DNA of 40,442 nt from Burkholderia aenigmatica (GCF_902499175.1 NZ_CABVQC010000081.1:1-40442), one strand, 5' to 3'; counted from the stretch's first letter, positions 7,169-14,590 are shown. The notes: generated by a model from the sequence alone, not told the origin. Numbers and translations are program-made.

Positions 7169-7423
7169 TCACATCGTGGTGAGCCATCTGACGATCTCTT
7201 CGATGTCCCGGCGAGACAGCCTCCCGACGCGATCGACGGACACCCCGTAGTCGAGATCGAACTTCACGTTGAATCGCTCGCCTTTGTAGCGGCAACACAG
7301 GACATCGGCTTCCGGCATCGACACGCGTTGCTCGAACACGATGTCGCCCGGGTGTTGCTGCAACCGGTGTACGACGGCATCGATCTCGAGTGCGTCGAGC
7401 CGGGTCAACGAAGAATCGCTCAT
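7169..7423 (-). CDS. hypothetical protein (first gene of accessory operon)
   Basis: 84 residues from the ATG at 7423 (MSDSSLTRL). Longer in-frame extensions lack a better ribosome site. It ends in D-I-E-E-I-V-R-W-L-T-T-M. It is small, soluble and alpha/beta in appearance (V-L-C-C-R-Y-K-G-E-R-F-N-V-K-F-D-L-D-Y). I do not recognise the family. It is the promoter-proximal member of the six-gene minus-strand operon 7423-4400, downstream of the noncoding region at 7424-7900. Confidence 0.6.
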   Translation of the reverse strand: MSDSSLTRLDALEIDAVVHRLQQHPGDIVFEQRVSMPEADVLCCRYKGERFNVKFDLDYGVSVDRVGRLSRRDIEEIVRWLTTM

Positions 7424-7564
7424 GTCGTGAGCCTGTGCGCCAGACCCTCGCATCCTGAATGCCGGCGATTCTACAGACACAGCGGCTCGCGCATCGTCCG
7501 ATGCCCTCACAGCTTGCCGTTTCGTTTATCCGATCGCTGCACGCAGTGCATATCCTGCACGGAT

Positions 7565-7660
7565 CACAGTCGACGGACTGTGCTTATCCAAAGGTGTTAA
7601 CAGAGTTCGTATACATACGTAGTGATAGTTAACAAACCCTGTGCCTCACAGTGGATAACG
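7565..7660. other. structured A/T-rich noncoding region with dyads and DnaA-box-like sites
   Basis: Upstream of the accessory operon lies a dense set of elements. CACAGTC/GACTGTG is a perfect 7-bp dyad (7565-7582). TTATCCAAA (7584-7592) fits a relaxed DnaA box. Two near-identical GTTAACA sites (7595-7602 and 7627-7634) are 32 bp apart and flank an A/T-rich centre. CTGTG-CCT-CACAG follows (7639-7651), then a minus-strand TTATCCACT (7650-7658). More TTATCC-type sites lie at 7819-7827 and 7834-7842. The region may hold the accessory operon promoter, or DnaA-binding or origin-like sites. No gene is visible between 7424 and 8008. Confidence 0.55.
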
Positions 7661-7833
7661 TCCCTAACCCCATGAATTCTCGACCGGAAGCTGGATGCAT
7701 AACCTTGGGTGTGGCACGTGAACAGCTTCGTGGAGCACAGAACAACTTTTCGTCGATTCACAGCTGCGGCGACATATCCTCAATCGTTCCACTGTGAATC
7801 CAGAGGCTTATCGGACGGTTATCCAGAGGCCAA

Positions 7834-7887
7834 TGTGGATAACCCCACAGCACATCGACGCGTTTTGCTGTGATGCGAACAGCTGAA
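7834..7887 (-). repeat. inverted seventh copy of the 54 bp repeat
   Basis: On the minus strand this follows the same plan as the six-copy array at 3672-4367: TTCAG (degenerate CTCAC), 10 bp, CACAG (7868-7872), 28 bp, TCCACA (7834-7839) within a perfect TTATCCACA. The left part also resembles copy 1 (CTGTTCGC). It points towards the accessory operon, as the left copies do, so the operon is bracketed by inverted copies. Confidence 0.6.
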
Positions 7888-7967
7888 GCCAGCGATCCCG
7901 GCATCGCGAGTCAGCATCGATCGTTGGCCCCCGCGCACCCCGATTCAAAAAATTTTCACGAAAGGGC

Positions 7968-7996
7968 TTGCGCTCCTTAAAAACGCTCTCTATAAT
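7968..7996 (+). promoter_or_regulatory. promoter of tRNA-Val (TTGCGC-17-TATAAT)
   Basis: TTGCGC (7968-7973) and a perfect TATAAT (7991-7996) are 17 bp apart. They are followed by a GC-rich discriminator and, 13 nt later, the tRNA. The GC discriminator is typical of stringently controlled stable-RNA promoters. Confidence 0.8.
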
Positions 7997-8008
7997 TCGC
8001 GGCTTCTT

Positions 8009-8085
8009 AGGCTCGTAGCTCAGTTGGTTAGAGCACCACCTTGACATGGTGGGGGTCGTTGGTTCGAATCCAATCGAGCCTACCA
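8009..8085 (+). tRNA. tRNA-Val (anticodon GAC)
   Basis: A full cloverleaf of 77 nt. The acceptor stem AGGCTCG pairs with CGAGCCT. The D arm is GCTC/GAGC, the anticodon stem CCACC/GGTGG with loop TTGACAT (anticodon GAC, valine), and the T arm GTTGG/CCAAT with TTCGAAT. The 3' CCA is encoded after discriminator A. Confidence 0.97.
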
Positions 8086-8150
8086 ACGAACAAAATGAAG
8101 GGGTCTGGCAGCACAACTTGCCTACAGGCAATGCGGCTCGCCAACATACA

Positions 8151-8185
8151 AACGCCACGCGGCAACATCGCGTGGCGTTTTTCTT
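8151..8185 (+). terminator. Rho-independent terminator after tRNA-Val
   Basis: AACGCCACGCG (8151-8161) and CGCGTGGCGTT (8169-8179) form a perfect 11-bp stem with a 7-nt loop, followed by a T-rich tail. It ends the tRNA transcript. No gene lies between it and the tRNA. Confidence 0.9.
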
Positions 8186-8404
8186 TTTCCGTCCGAAACA
8201 ACGCATGCCGCCCCGATGCGTTGCGCGATCCCCGGCATCGCATCCTGCCTCACCGACACCTCGACTTGCCATACGACGGACGCTGCACGGCAGGTAGAAT
8301 CGTGTGCGACCGAAGCGGCTGCTTCGTACGCCGTTCGATCTTCACCGCTTCCGAACCGCATCAAAACAACGACGCGCGAGCCGCGCGACTGAGAGCACAC
8401 GACC

Positions 8405-8908
8405 ATGTCCGACGTTACGACCGCCACATCGTCCGCGAGCAACGACGAAATCGCCGCTTACGTCGGCAAGAGAGCTGCCTGGTTCGAGCGGAAATGGGAG
8501 ATCGCCGCGTCGCGGAAGAACCGGCTGTCATGGAACTGGGCAGCCTGTTTCCTGGGCCCGGTCTGGATGGCGTATCGATCCATGTACTGGCAGGCGGCAG
8601 CCGTCCTTGGCGCGTCGCTCTCGATCACGCTGGTCGAGCTGCTGTTCTTCCCGAAATACTTCGAATCGAGCACGCTCGACCCGGTCACGATCGGGATCGC
8701 GGTGTCGCTCGGCTGGTACGGGAACAGCCTCTACAAGACGCACGTCGAACGTCAGATCGAGAAGCTGCGCCCGAACGCGACGTCGCGCGAATCGTTTCTC
8801 GCGCTGCTCGAAGCGCAGGGCGGCACGAACTGGCTCGCGGCGGCCGGTTTCGCGGTGGCAACGCCGTTACTCGGCATCCTGATCTACATGGAGGCCGGGA
8901 CGTATTGA
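8405..8908 (+). CDS. DUF2628 domain-containing membrane protein
   Basis: 167 residues. An N-terminal soluble part (residues 1-50) ends in R-L-S-W-N-W-A-A-C-F-L-G-P-V-W-M-A-Y-R, the hallmark of DUF2628 proteins. Hydrophobic segments follow at about residues 52-82, 92-106 and 143-163. Function is unknown; the family is presumed to lie in the inner membrane. It is a single gene between the tRNA terminator and the convergent sigma gene. No clear promoter was found in 8186-8404. The ATG at 8405 has a modest GAGAG ribosome site. Confidence 0.85.
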   Translation: MSDVTTATSSASNDEIAAYVGKRAAWFERKWEIAASRKNRLSWNWAACFLGPVWMAYRSMYWQAAAVLGASLSITLVELLFFPKYFESSTLDPVTIGIAVSLGWYGNSLYKTHVERQIEKLRPNATSRESFLALLEAQGGTNWLAAAGFAVATPLLGILIYMEAGTY

Positions 8909-8997
8909 TCGCAGGAACCGGCGGCTGGTCAGGCAGGGCGGCAGGACGGGGAAAGGGGGCATCGCGGCCGCGCGTGCGCACGGCACACCCGACGCAC

Positions 8998-9879
8998 TCA
9001 GTGCAGATGCTTCAACTTGTCAGGATTCCGCACGACATAGATCGCGACGATCTTGCCGTCCTCGATCTCGAGCGCCGTGGTCTGCAGCTCGCCGTCGGAC
9101 TCCAGCGTGACGATGCCCGGCAGCCCGTTGATGAAGCCCGCGCGCACGAGCTTCGATGCATGCGTGGCGAACAGCTCGGCCAGATGCTCGTGCACCTTCA
9201 TCACGCGCTCGAAGCCGAACACCGGCTTGCCCGCGGCCGTGCGCTTGCCGCCGCCGTCCGAATGCAGGCTCACGTCCTCGGCGAGCATCGCGCCGAGCGC
9301 GCGCATGTCGCCGCTGCGCGACGCCGCGAAAAACGCTTCCGCCAATTCGATCCCGCGCTGCTTCTCGACATGGAAACGTGGCCGCGCCTCGCGCACATGC
9401 GTGCGGGCCCGCGCGGCGAGCTGCCGGCATGCGGCCGGGTCGCGCTGGATCGTCGTGGCCACTTCGTCGAACTCGACACCGAACACATCGTGCAGCAGGA
9501 ACGCCGCGCGTTCGAGCGGCGAGAGCCGTTCGAGCGCGAGCAGCAGCGGCAGCGTGACGTCTTCCTGTTCATCTTCCTCGACGACCGGCTCGGGCAGCCA
9601 CGGGCCGACATAGGTCTCGCGCTGGTGCCGCGCGGACTTCAGCTGGTCGAGGCACATGCGCATCACCATGCGGCGCAGGAACGCTTCCGGTACGCGCACC
9701 TCGGTGCGGTCGACGTCCATCCAGCGGATAAATGCCTCCTGCACCATGTCCTCGGCATCCGCGACGGAACCGAGCATCCGGTACGCGACGCGGATCAGCG
9801 TGCGGCGCAGCGGGTCGAAGCTCGCGGCCGCATCGGCCCGTTCTTCGACGCTGCCCTTGGCCGGGTCGAGGTTCGGCAT
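8998..9879 (-). CDS. ECF41-type sigma factor with SnoaL-like C-terminal domain
   Basis: 293 residues: sigma2 at about 22-88, sigma4 at about 108-165, then an extension of about 120 residues with a SnoaL-like fold. Three signatures of ECF41 are visible: WLPEP in the sigma2-sigma4 linker (94-98), DGGGK in the extension (208-212) and NPDKL at the end (285-289). In this group the extension replaces an anti-sigma factor and controls activity. The ATG at 9879 overlaps the stop of the AhpD-like gene (TGATG), so the two form one operon. Longer in-frame starts would run through the upstream gene and are rejected. It is presumably autoregulated from the promoter at 10390-10417. Confidence 0.92.
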   Translation of the reverse strand: MPNLDPAKGSVEERADAAASFDPLRRTLIRVAYRMLGSVADAEDMVQEAFIRWMDVDRTEVRVPEAFLRRMVMRMCLDQLKSARHQRETYVGPWLPEPVVEEDEQEDVTLPLLLALERLSPLERAAFLLHDVFGVEFDEVATTIQRDPAACRQLAARARTHVREARPRFHVEKQRGIELAEAFFAASRSGDMRALGAMLAEDVSLHSDGGGKRTAAGKPVFGFERVMKVHEHLAELFATHASKLVRAGFINGLPGIVTLESDGELQTTALEIEDGKIVAIYVVRNPDKLKHLH

Positions 9880-10355
9880 CAGGCCACCATCTTCGCGGCG
9901 GCGGCCTTCGCGTCGGCCGGATCGATCCACAGCCCGAAGCCGACCGCGAGACGGTTCCAGCCGTTGATCACGTTGATCATCAGCGTGAGTTTCACCTGTT
10001 CCTCCTGGCTGAAGTGGTCGTTCAACGCCGCGTAGGCTGCTTCGTGCGCTGCGTGGCTCTCCGACAGCCGCGTGAGTGCGTCGGTCCAGCCGAGCGCCGC
10101 GCGCTCGCGGTCGGTGTAGCAGGGCGCTTCGCGCCACGCGGACAGCAGGTAGATGCGCTGCTCGGTCTCGCCTTGCTCGCGTGCCTCGGCCGTGTGCATG
10201 TTAATGCAGTTCGCGCACGCGTTGATCTGCGACGCGCGGATCTTGACCAGCTCGATGAGCGTCGGCTCGAGGCTCTGCGCGGCGGCGACCGAAATGGTCA
10301 TCCAGTTCTTCATCAGGGCGGGCGCGGCGGCAAACGGATTGAGTTTCGCAGTCAT
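9879..10355 (-). CDS. carboxymuconolactone decarboxylase / AhpD-like protein
   Basis: 158 residues. The AhpD-type active site C-x-x-C-x3-H is present (Cys47, Cys50, His54, in A-C-A-N-C-I-N-M-H). Members with this site act as thiol-disulfide or peroxidase components rather than true decarboxylases. A strong GGAG-type ribosome site precedes the ATG at 10355. The gene is the typical partner of ECF41 sigma factors (the COE class of neighbours) and is probably their main target. The stop overlaps the sigma start. Confidence 0.9.
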   Translation of the reverse strand: MTAKLNPFAAAPALMKNWMTISVAAAQSLEPTLIELVKIRASQINACANCINMHTAEAREQGETEQRIYLLSAWREAPCYTDRERAALGWTDALTRLSESHAAHEAAYAALNDHFSQEEQVKLTLMINVINGWNRLAVGFGLWIDPADAKAAAAKMVA

Positions 10356-10389
10356 GGTCCTTCTCCTTTCATGTGGGTTCCGGTGATAT

Positions 10390-10417
10390 GACGAGCGAGC
10401 CCCCCGCGGGTGTGACA
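10390..10417 (-). promoter_or_regulatory. ECF41-type promoter (TGTCACA-17-CGTC)
   Basis: On the minus strand TGTCACA (10411-10417) is followed after 17 bp by CGTC (10390-10393), 35 bp upstream of the AhpD-like ATG. TGTCACA/CGTC is the published ECF41 promoter pattern as I recall it, with spacing near 16. It supports direct autoregulation of the operon by its own sigma factor. Confidence 0.75.
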
Positions 10418-10645
10418 TCGGCGCAAAAAATTTTTCGAAGCCGGCGAGCGGACCGATGCGAAAGGCCGCCGGGCAAGGGCGGGCAGGGTGCGCGTCGAAC
10501 GCGAAAAATGCGGCGAGCATGCTTCGTGCGCCCGTGCAGGTCAGACGATTCCGCGTTCACGTCATGGTGACGATCGCCGCCGCGTGAACGGCCCGCGGCG
10601 TGCGTCGATCGCAACGGGCGACGCCCGCACCTCGATATGCGCTGA

Positions 10646-10660
10646 TGTCAGCAATTGACA
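10646..10660. promoter_or_regulatory. 15-bp palindrome upstream of egtB (possible operator)
   Basis: TGTCA, 5 bp, TGACA: a perfect dyad that overlaps a TTGACA -35-like box (10655-10660) and lies about 250 bp before egtB. No good -10 box follows at 17 bp, so promoter status is uncertain. The remainder of the 551-bp gap 10356-10906 holds the ECF41 promoter and no visible gene. Confidence 0.35.
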
Positions 10661-10906
10661 GGTGATCGGTTACTTACATTTACATTTCGCTGCCGTTTCG
10701 TCCGCATCTCGATCAGCAGCATTCACATTTCTAGCCCATACTGTTCTGCACGGGCAGATGAAGTGACGCCGCATGTGCGGCCCGGCGCGCGCGCCGGCTG
10801 CCCGACGACGCAGCAGCAGGTCGCACGTCAGCCGCGCGCATCACGCGCAAGGCTTTCCTTTTTCCGGCAACGCAACGCAGCGAATCGCGACGTGGACGGT
10901 AAACCG

Positions 10907-12130
10907 ATGAGCCTCCTTGCATCACAGCTTCAGCGCCGTTACCAGGACGTGCGCGCGCATAGCGTCGCGTTGACCGCGACGCTCTCCGCCGAAGACCAGG
11001 CCGTGCAGTCGATGCCCGACGCCAGTCCGACGAAATGGCACCTCGCGCATACGACCTGGTTCTTCGAAACCGTCGTGCTGATGCGTCGCGTGCCCGGCTA
11101 CGCGCCGTTCGACGCGGCCTTCCAGTTCCTCTTCAATTCCTATTACGAAGCGCTCGGCCCGCGGCATCCGCGGCCGCAACGCGGGCTGCTCACACGTCCG
11201 TCGCTCGACGAAGTGCATGCGTACCGGCAGTCCGTCGACGATGCAATGCTGCGCGCACTGGCCGGTGCCGATCCGGCGCTGCTCGAGACGATCGCGCCCG
11301 AGGTCGTGCTCGGCCTGCATCACGAGCAGCAGCACCAGGAGCTGATCGTCACCGACATGCTGCACGCGTTCTCGTGCAACCCGCTGAAGCCGGCGTTCCG
11401 GCCGCGCAACGGGACGGACGCGGGTGCAATGGCCGCGGGCGACGCCGGCGCGCAGCACTGGCTGCACCAGCCGGGCGGGCTCGTCGAGATCGGCCACGAC
11501 GGCGATGCGTTCTCGTTCGACAACGAACGGCCGCGCCATACGGCGCTCGTGCGGCCGTACGAGATCGCGAACCGCCTGGTGACGAATGCGGAATTCGCGG
11601 CGTTCGTCGCCGACGGCGGCTACACACGCCCCGAGTTCTGGCTGTCGGACGGCTGGGCCACGGTGCAGCGGGAAGGGTGGCAAGGGCCCGCGTACTGGAT
11701 GCCCGACGACGACGATGCGGCCGCCACGCGCGTGCGGCGCACGTTCGGCCTGCACGGCGTCGAGCCGCTCGCACCCGACGCGCCGGTGTGTCACGTGAGC
11801 TTCTACGAAGCGGCCGCGTATGCGGAATGGGCCGGCGCACGCCTGCCGACCGAATTCGAATGGGAAGCCGCGTTCCCCGCCGAAGGCATCCGGCAAATGC
11901 TCGGGCACGTGTGGCAATGGACGCGCTCGTCCTACGAGCCGTATCCGGGCTTTCGGCCGCTCGCGGGTGTCGCGGCCGAATACAACGGCAAGTTCATGGT
12001 CGGCCAGCAAGTCCTGCGCGGCAGCAGCATCGCGACGCCGCCCGGGCACGAACGGCCGACGTACCGCAATTTCTTTCCGCCGGCCGCGCGCTGGCAATTC
12101 ACGGGAGTGCGACTTGCGCGAGACGTCTGA
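10907..12130 (+). CDS. egtB: EgtB, ergothioneine sulfoxide synthase
   Basis: 407 residues. The N-terminal DinB-like domain carries the expected iron ligands: His48 (H-L-A-H-T-T-W) and His139/His143 (H-H-E-Q-Q-H-Q-E). The C-terminal half (about 190-405) is the formylglycine-generating-enzyme-like sulfatase-modifying fold, ending R-N-F-F-P-P-x-A-R-W-Q-F-x-G-V-R-L. The enzyme joins trimethylhistidine (hercynine) with a cysteine thiol using O2 and Fe(II). The ATG at 10907 is chosen because it opens directly into the DinB domain; an in-frame ATG at 10655 would add an unlikely 84-residue Arg/Ser-rich extension. The downstream egtD overlaps its 3' end by 17 bp. Confidence 0.93.
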   Translation: MSLLASQLQRRYQDVRAHSVALTATLSAEDQAVQSMPDASPTKWHLAHTTWFFETVVLMRRVPGYAPFDAAFQFLFNSYYEALGPRHPRPQRGLLTRPSLDEVHAYRQSVDDAMLRALAGADPALLETIAPEVVLGLHHEQQHQELIVTDMLHAFSCNPLKPAFRPRNGTDAGAMAAGDAGAQHWLHQPGGLVEIGHDGDAFSFDNERPRHTALVRPYEIANRLVTNAEFAAFVADGGYTRPEFWLSDGWATVQREGWQGPAYWMPDDDDAAATRVRRTFGLHGVEPLAPDAPVCHVSFYEAAAYAEWAGARLPTEFEWEAAFPAEGIRQMLGHVWQWTRSSYEPYPGFRPLAGVAAEYNGKFMVGQQVLRGSSIATPPGHERPTYRNFFPPAARWQFTGVRLARDV

Positions 12131-13127
12131 CCAGACGGCCACGAGCGGTGGCCAGCAACCCGCCCGCGATTCGCGGCCGAGCGCGTTCGAGCGCGACCTG
12201 ATCGACGGACTGTCGTGTACGCCGCGCAGCATTCCGCCGAAATACTTCTACGATGCGGCCGGCTCCACGTTGTTCGACCGCATCTGCGAGTTGCCCGAGT
12301 ATTACCCGACGCGCACCGAGCTCGGCATCCTGCGCGATCGCGCGGCCGAGATCGTGCGGCGTGTCGGCCCGCATGCGGAACTCGTCGAGTTCGGCGCGGG
12401 CTCGCTCGAGAAGATCCGCGTGCTGCTCGACGCGTTCGCGGGCAACTATGCGAACGCGCCGGCGCGCTACGTGCCGGTCGATATCTCGGCCGACTACCTG
12501 CACGATGCCGCCGCGCGGCTGCGTGCCGCGTATCCGTGGCTCGACGTCGCGCCGATCGCGGCCGACTACACGAAGGCCGAGCAACTGGCCGAGCTGACCG
12601 CGACACCGGCGCGGCGCATCGGCTTCTTTCCCGGTTCGACGATCGGCAACTTCTCGCCGGAAGAAGCCGATGCGTTCCTGCGCGATGCCGCGCGGTTGCT
12701 GCGTGGCGGCGGCTTGCTGGTCGGCGCCGATCTGGTGAAGGACGCGCGCACGCTGCACGACGCGTACAACGATGCGCAGGGCGTGACCGCGCAGTTCAAC
12801 CTGAACCTGCTGGTGCGCGCGAACGCCGAGCTCGGCGCGGATTTCGACGTCGACGCGTTCTCGCACTGCGCGTTCTACGACAGCACGCGGCAGCGCATCG
12901 AGATGCATCTCGTCAGCGACATCGCGCAGACCGTGCACGTGCGCGGCCACGCATTCCGCTTCGACGCAGGCGAACGCATCCACACGGAGAATTCGCACAA
13001 GTTCACGATCGACGGCTTCCATGCGATCGCGCGCCGCGCAGGATTCGAGCCCGATACCGTGTGGACCGACGCGGACAACCTGTTCAGCGTGCACTGGCTG
13101 CGCAGCGTCGACGATATCCGCGCGTGA
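12114..13127 (+). CDS. egtD: EgtD, histidine N-alpha-methyltransferase (TTG start)
   Basis: About 337 residues. It matches the SAM-dependent EgtD family: S-I-P-P-K-Y-F-Y-D-A-A-G-S-x-L-F near the N-terminus, L-V-E-F-G-A-G-S (SAM loop), F-F-P-G-S-T-I-G-N-F, and a C-terminal H-T-E-N-S-H-K-F. It makes hercynine from histidine, the substrate of EgtB. The start is inferred: no ATG or GTG exists in frame before the conserved region, but a TTG at 12114 lies 6 bp after GGGAG inside egtB, giving a 17-bp overlap and translational coupling. No egtA or egtC lies nearby, as in EgtB systems that take other thiol donors or use unlinked genes. Confidence 0.92.
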   Translation: MRETSDQTATSGGQQPARDSRPSAFERDLIDGLSCTPRSIPPKYFYDAAGSTLFDRICELPEYYPTRTELGILRDRAAEIVRRVGPHAELVEFGAGSLEKIRVLLDAFAGNYANAPARYVPVDISADYLHDAAARLRAAYPWLDVAPIAADYTKAEQLAELTATPARRIGFFPGSTIGNFSPEEADAFLRDAARLLRGGGLLVGADLVKDARTLHDAYNDAQGVTAQFNLNLLVRANAELGADFDVDAFSHCAFYDSTRQRIEMHLVSDIAQTVHVRGHAFRFDAGERIHTENSHKFTIDGFHAIARRAGFEPDTVWTDADNLFSVHWLRSVDDIRA

Positions 13128-13423
13128 CGCGTGCGCTTGCGGACCGCTCGCGTACGATGCGGGCGGTTTGCTTTCGGCGCATTCGAGCACACGCCGGCGC
13201 GTACAGATCGTGCGGCTTCGTGCCGAAAATCCCCTTTTTACCGGCCCGATGCACCGCTGCAACGGTGCGTAGAATGCCGCCTCTTCCTTGTCGCACAAGG
13301 CTTTGCGGGCACCCGTAAACGTCCGTTACCTGTCTCGCATACCCGTTTCACCTGTGTCAGTGTCCGGTGCCTAGACTCCGAACCGTATTCACATGACGCA
13401 CGACACGTGCAGGGAGTCGCGAG

Positions 13424-13726
13424 ATGAACAAGAAACTCATTCTCGGTGCAGTTCTCGGTGTAGCGGCGCTGGCAGCCTCGGGCGTCGCATCGGCTCACGT
13501 CGACCTGTCGGTCGGCATCGGCGTACCGGCCTATGCGGCGCCGGCGCCCGTCTACGTGGCACCGCCGCCGCCGGTCATGTACGCACCGGTCGGCTATCGC
13601 GATGACGGCTGGCGCGGCGATGGCTGGCGTCAGCGCGAATGGCGCGAACACGAGTGGCGCCGCCGTGAATGGCGCGAGCACGAATGGCACGATCGCGGCG
13701 GTTGGCGCGGCGGCCGCTGGGATTAA
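13424..13726 (+). CDS. small exported Trp/Arg/His-rich protein
   Basis: 100 residues. A clear Sec signal peptide ends at about A-S-A-H (residues 20-24). It is followed by an Ala/Pro/Val segment (P-V-Y-V-A-P-P-P-P) and a C-terminal tail of repeated W-R-x-x-E-W units (W-R-E-H-E-W-R-R, then W-R-E-H-E-W-H-D). Similar proteins of unknown function are common in Burkholderia and may sit at the cell surface or bind metal through the His-rich tail; the function is not known. The 296-bp gap upstream shows no obvious promoter. It lies 37 bp before the next gene and is likely co-transcribed with it. Confidence 0.8.
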   Translation: MNKKLILGAVLGVAALAASGVASAHVDLSVGIGVPAYAAPAPVYVAPPPPVMYAPVGYRDDGWRGDGWRQREWREHEWRRREWREHEWHDRGGWRGGRWD

Positions 13727-13763
13727 GCGGTTCGACTGATCACAGCAAGAGGAGAGTGAAAAC

Positions 13764-14018
13764 ATGATGCCCATTCGACACATCAGGCTGTGCGCTACCG
13801 CTGCCATCGTTGCGCTTGCCACCATCGGCAGCGCGCACGCGGCGGGCTGCATGAAGGGCGCGGTGGTCGGCGGTGTGGCCGGCCACTATGCGGGGCACCA
13901 CGCGGTCGTCGGCGCGGTTGGCGGCTGTATCGTCGGTCACCACATGGCGAAGAAGCACGCGCAAGAAGAGGCCGCGCAGCACAAGGCCGCCGCGCAGGGC
14001 ATGCAACCGGCGCAGTAA
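13764..14018 (+). CDS. small exported glycine-zipper protein
   Basis: 84 residues. The signal peptide ends near A-H-A-A-G. The mature part has a glycine-zipper-like hydrophobic repeat (V-V-G-G-V-A-G-H-Y-A-G-H-H, then V-G-A-V-G-G-C-I-V-G-H-H) with paired histidines, then a charged Lys/Gln tail. Two cysteines at about residues 29 and 55 could form a disulfide. The family of 2TM glycine-zipper proteins is often outer-membrane associated. A GGAGAG ribosome site precedes the ATG at 13764; a second ATG follows directly. Confidence 0.75.
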   Translation: MMPIRHIRLCATAAIVALATIGSAHAAGCMKGAVVGGVAGHYAGHHAVVGAVGGCIVGHHMAKKHAQEEAAQHKAAAQGMQPAQ

Positions 14019-14206
14019 GCGCCCTCGTCACCGGGGCGGCGCAGCGGCGCCGCGCCCGCCTGCTTCGATCCCCGTTCACGCACGATCCGGATTGATCTGA
14101 CGAATGCGCGCCGCGCGCATCGTTACGATCATTTACAACGTCGTGTGGCGCGAATTTTGCGCGTTCATAGAATGCAGTCACACGAACGCGCTCCAGGGAG
14201 CACAAG

Positions 14207-14590
14207 ATGAAACAGCAACGATACCTGTCCGTACTGATGGCCGCGCTGCTCGCGCTCGGCACGGTTTCCGCGTATGCAGCAGCCGGCGGCAATGGCGGCG
14301 GAAACGGTGGCGGTGGCGGCGGCCACGGTGCAGGCGGTTTGGGCGGCAATGCAGGCGGCATGTCCGCCGGCCACATGAGCGGCCAGGCGATGAGCAACTC
14401 GAATAGCATGCACGCGGGCGACCGCGACAAGGGCCTGTCGCGCGCGGCCGACCGCTCCGACACGATCGCCGATCGCGCCGGCGTGCAGCCGGGCCACGGC
14501 CACGCGCACGGACATGCGCATGGCCATACCACGCACGCGTCGACGACCACGCATCATTCGCATCACCACGCATTGGGCCGCACGCTTTAA
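14207..14590 (+). CDS. exported Gly-rich / His-rich protein
   Basis: 127 residues. The signal peptide ends after V-S-A-Y-A. A Gly-rich stretch follows (residues 26-55), then a polar middle, and a C-terminal His tail (G-H-A-H-G-H-A-H-G-H and S-H-H-H) that could bind Ni, Cu or Zn. The ATG at 14207 follows AGGGAG. It is separated by 188 bp from the glycine-zipper gene and followed by a strong terminator, so it may have its own promoter. I know no function for it. It is the third small exported protein in this cluster. Confidence 0.75.
   Translation: MKQQRYLSVLMAALLALGTVSAYAAAGGNGGGNGGGGGGHGAGGLGGNAGGMSAGHMSGQAMSNSNSMHAGDRDKGLSRAADRSDTIADRAGVQPGHGHAHGHAHGHTTHASTTTHHSHHHALGRTL

Noticed and set aside
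7565..7872. Main chromosome replication origin (oriC)
   Set aside because: DnaA-like boxes and an A/T-rich core are present, but there is no dnaA, dnaN, rpmH, parAB or repA nearby. Gene direction, including the rRNA operon, does not switch here as expected at an origin.
8009..8085. tRNA-Val as the attachment site of the accessory segment
   Set aside because: No second copy of the tRNA 3' end was seen on the left side of the segment and no integrase gene is present.
8041..10035. Large plus-strand open frame across DUF2628 and the sigma gene
   Set aside because: It overlaps the tRNA, the DUF2628 gene in another frame and the antisense of the ECF41 gene; its translation is Arg/His-rich with no domain.
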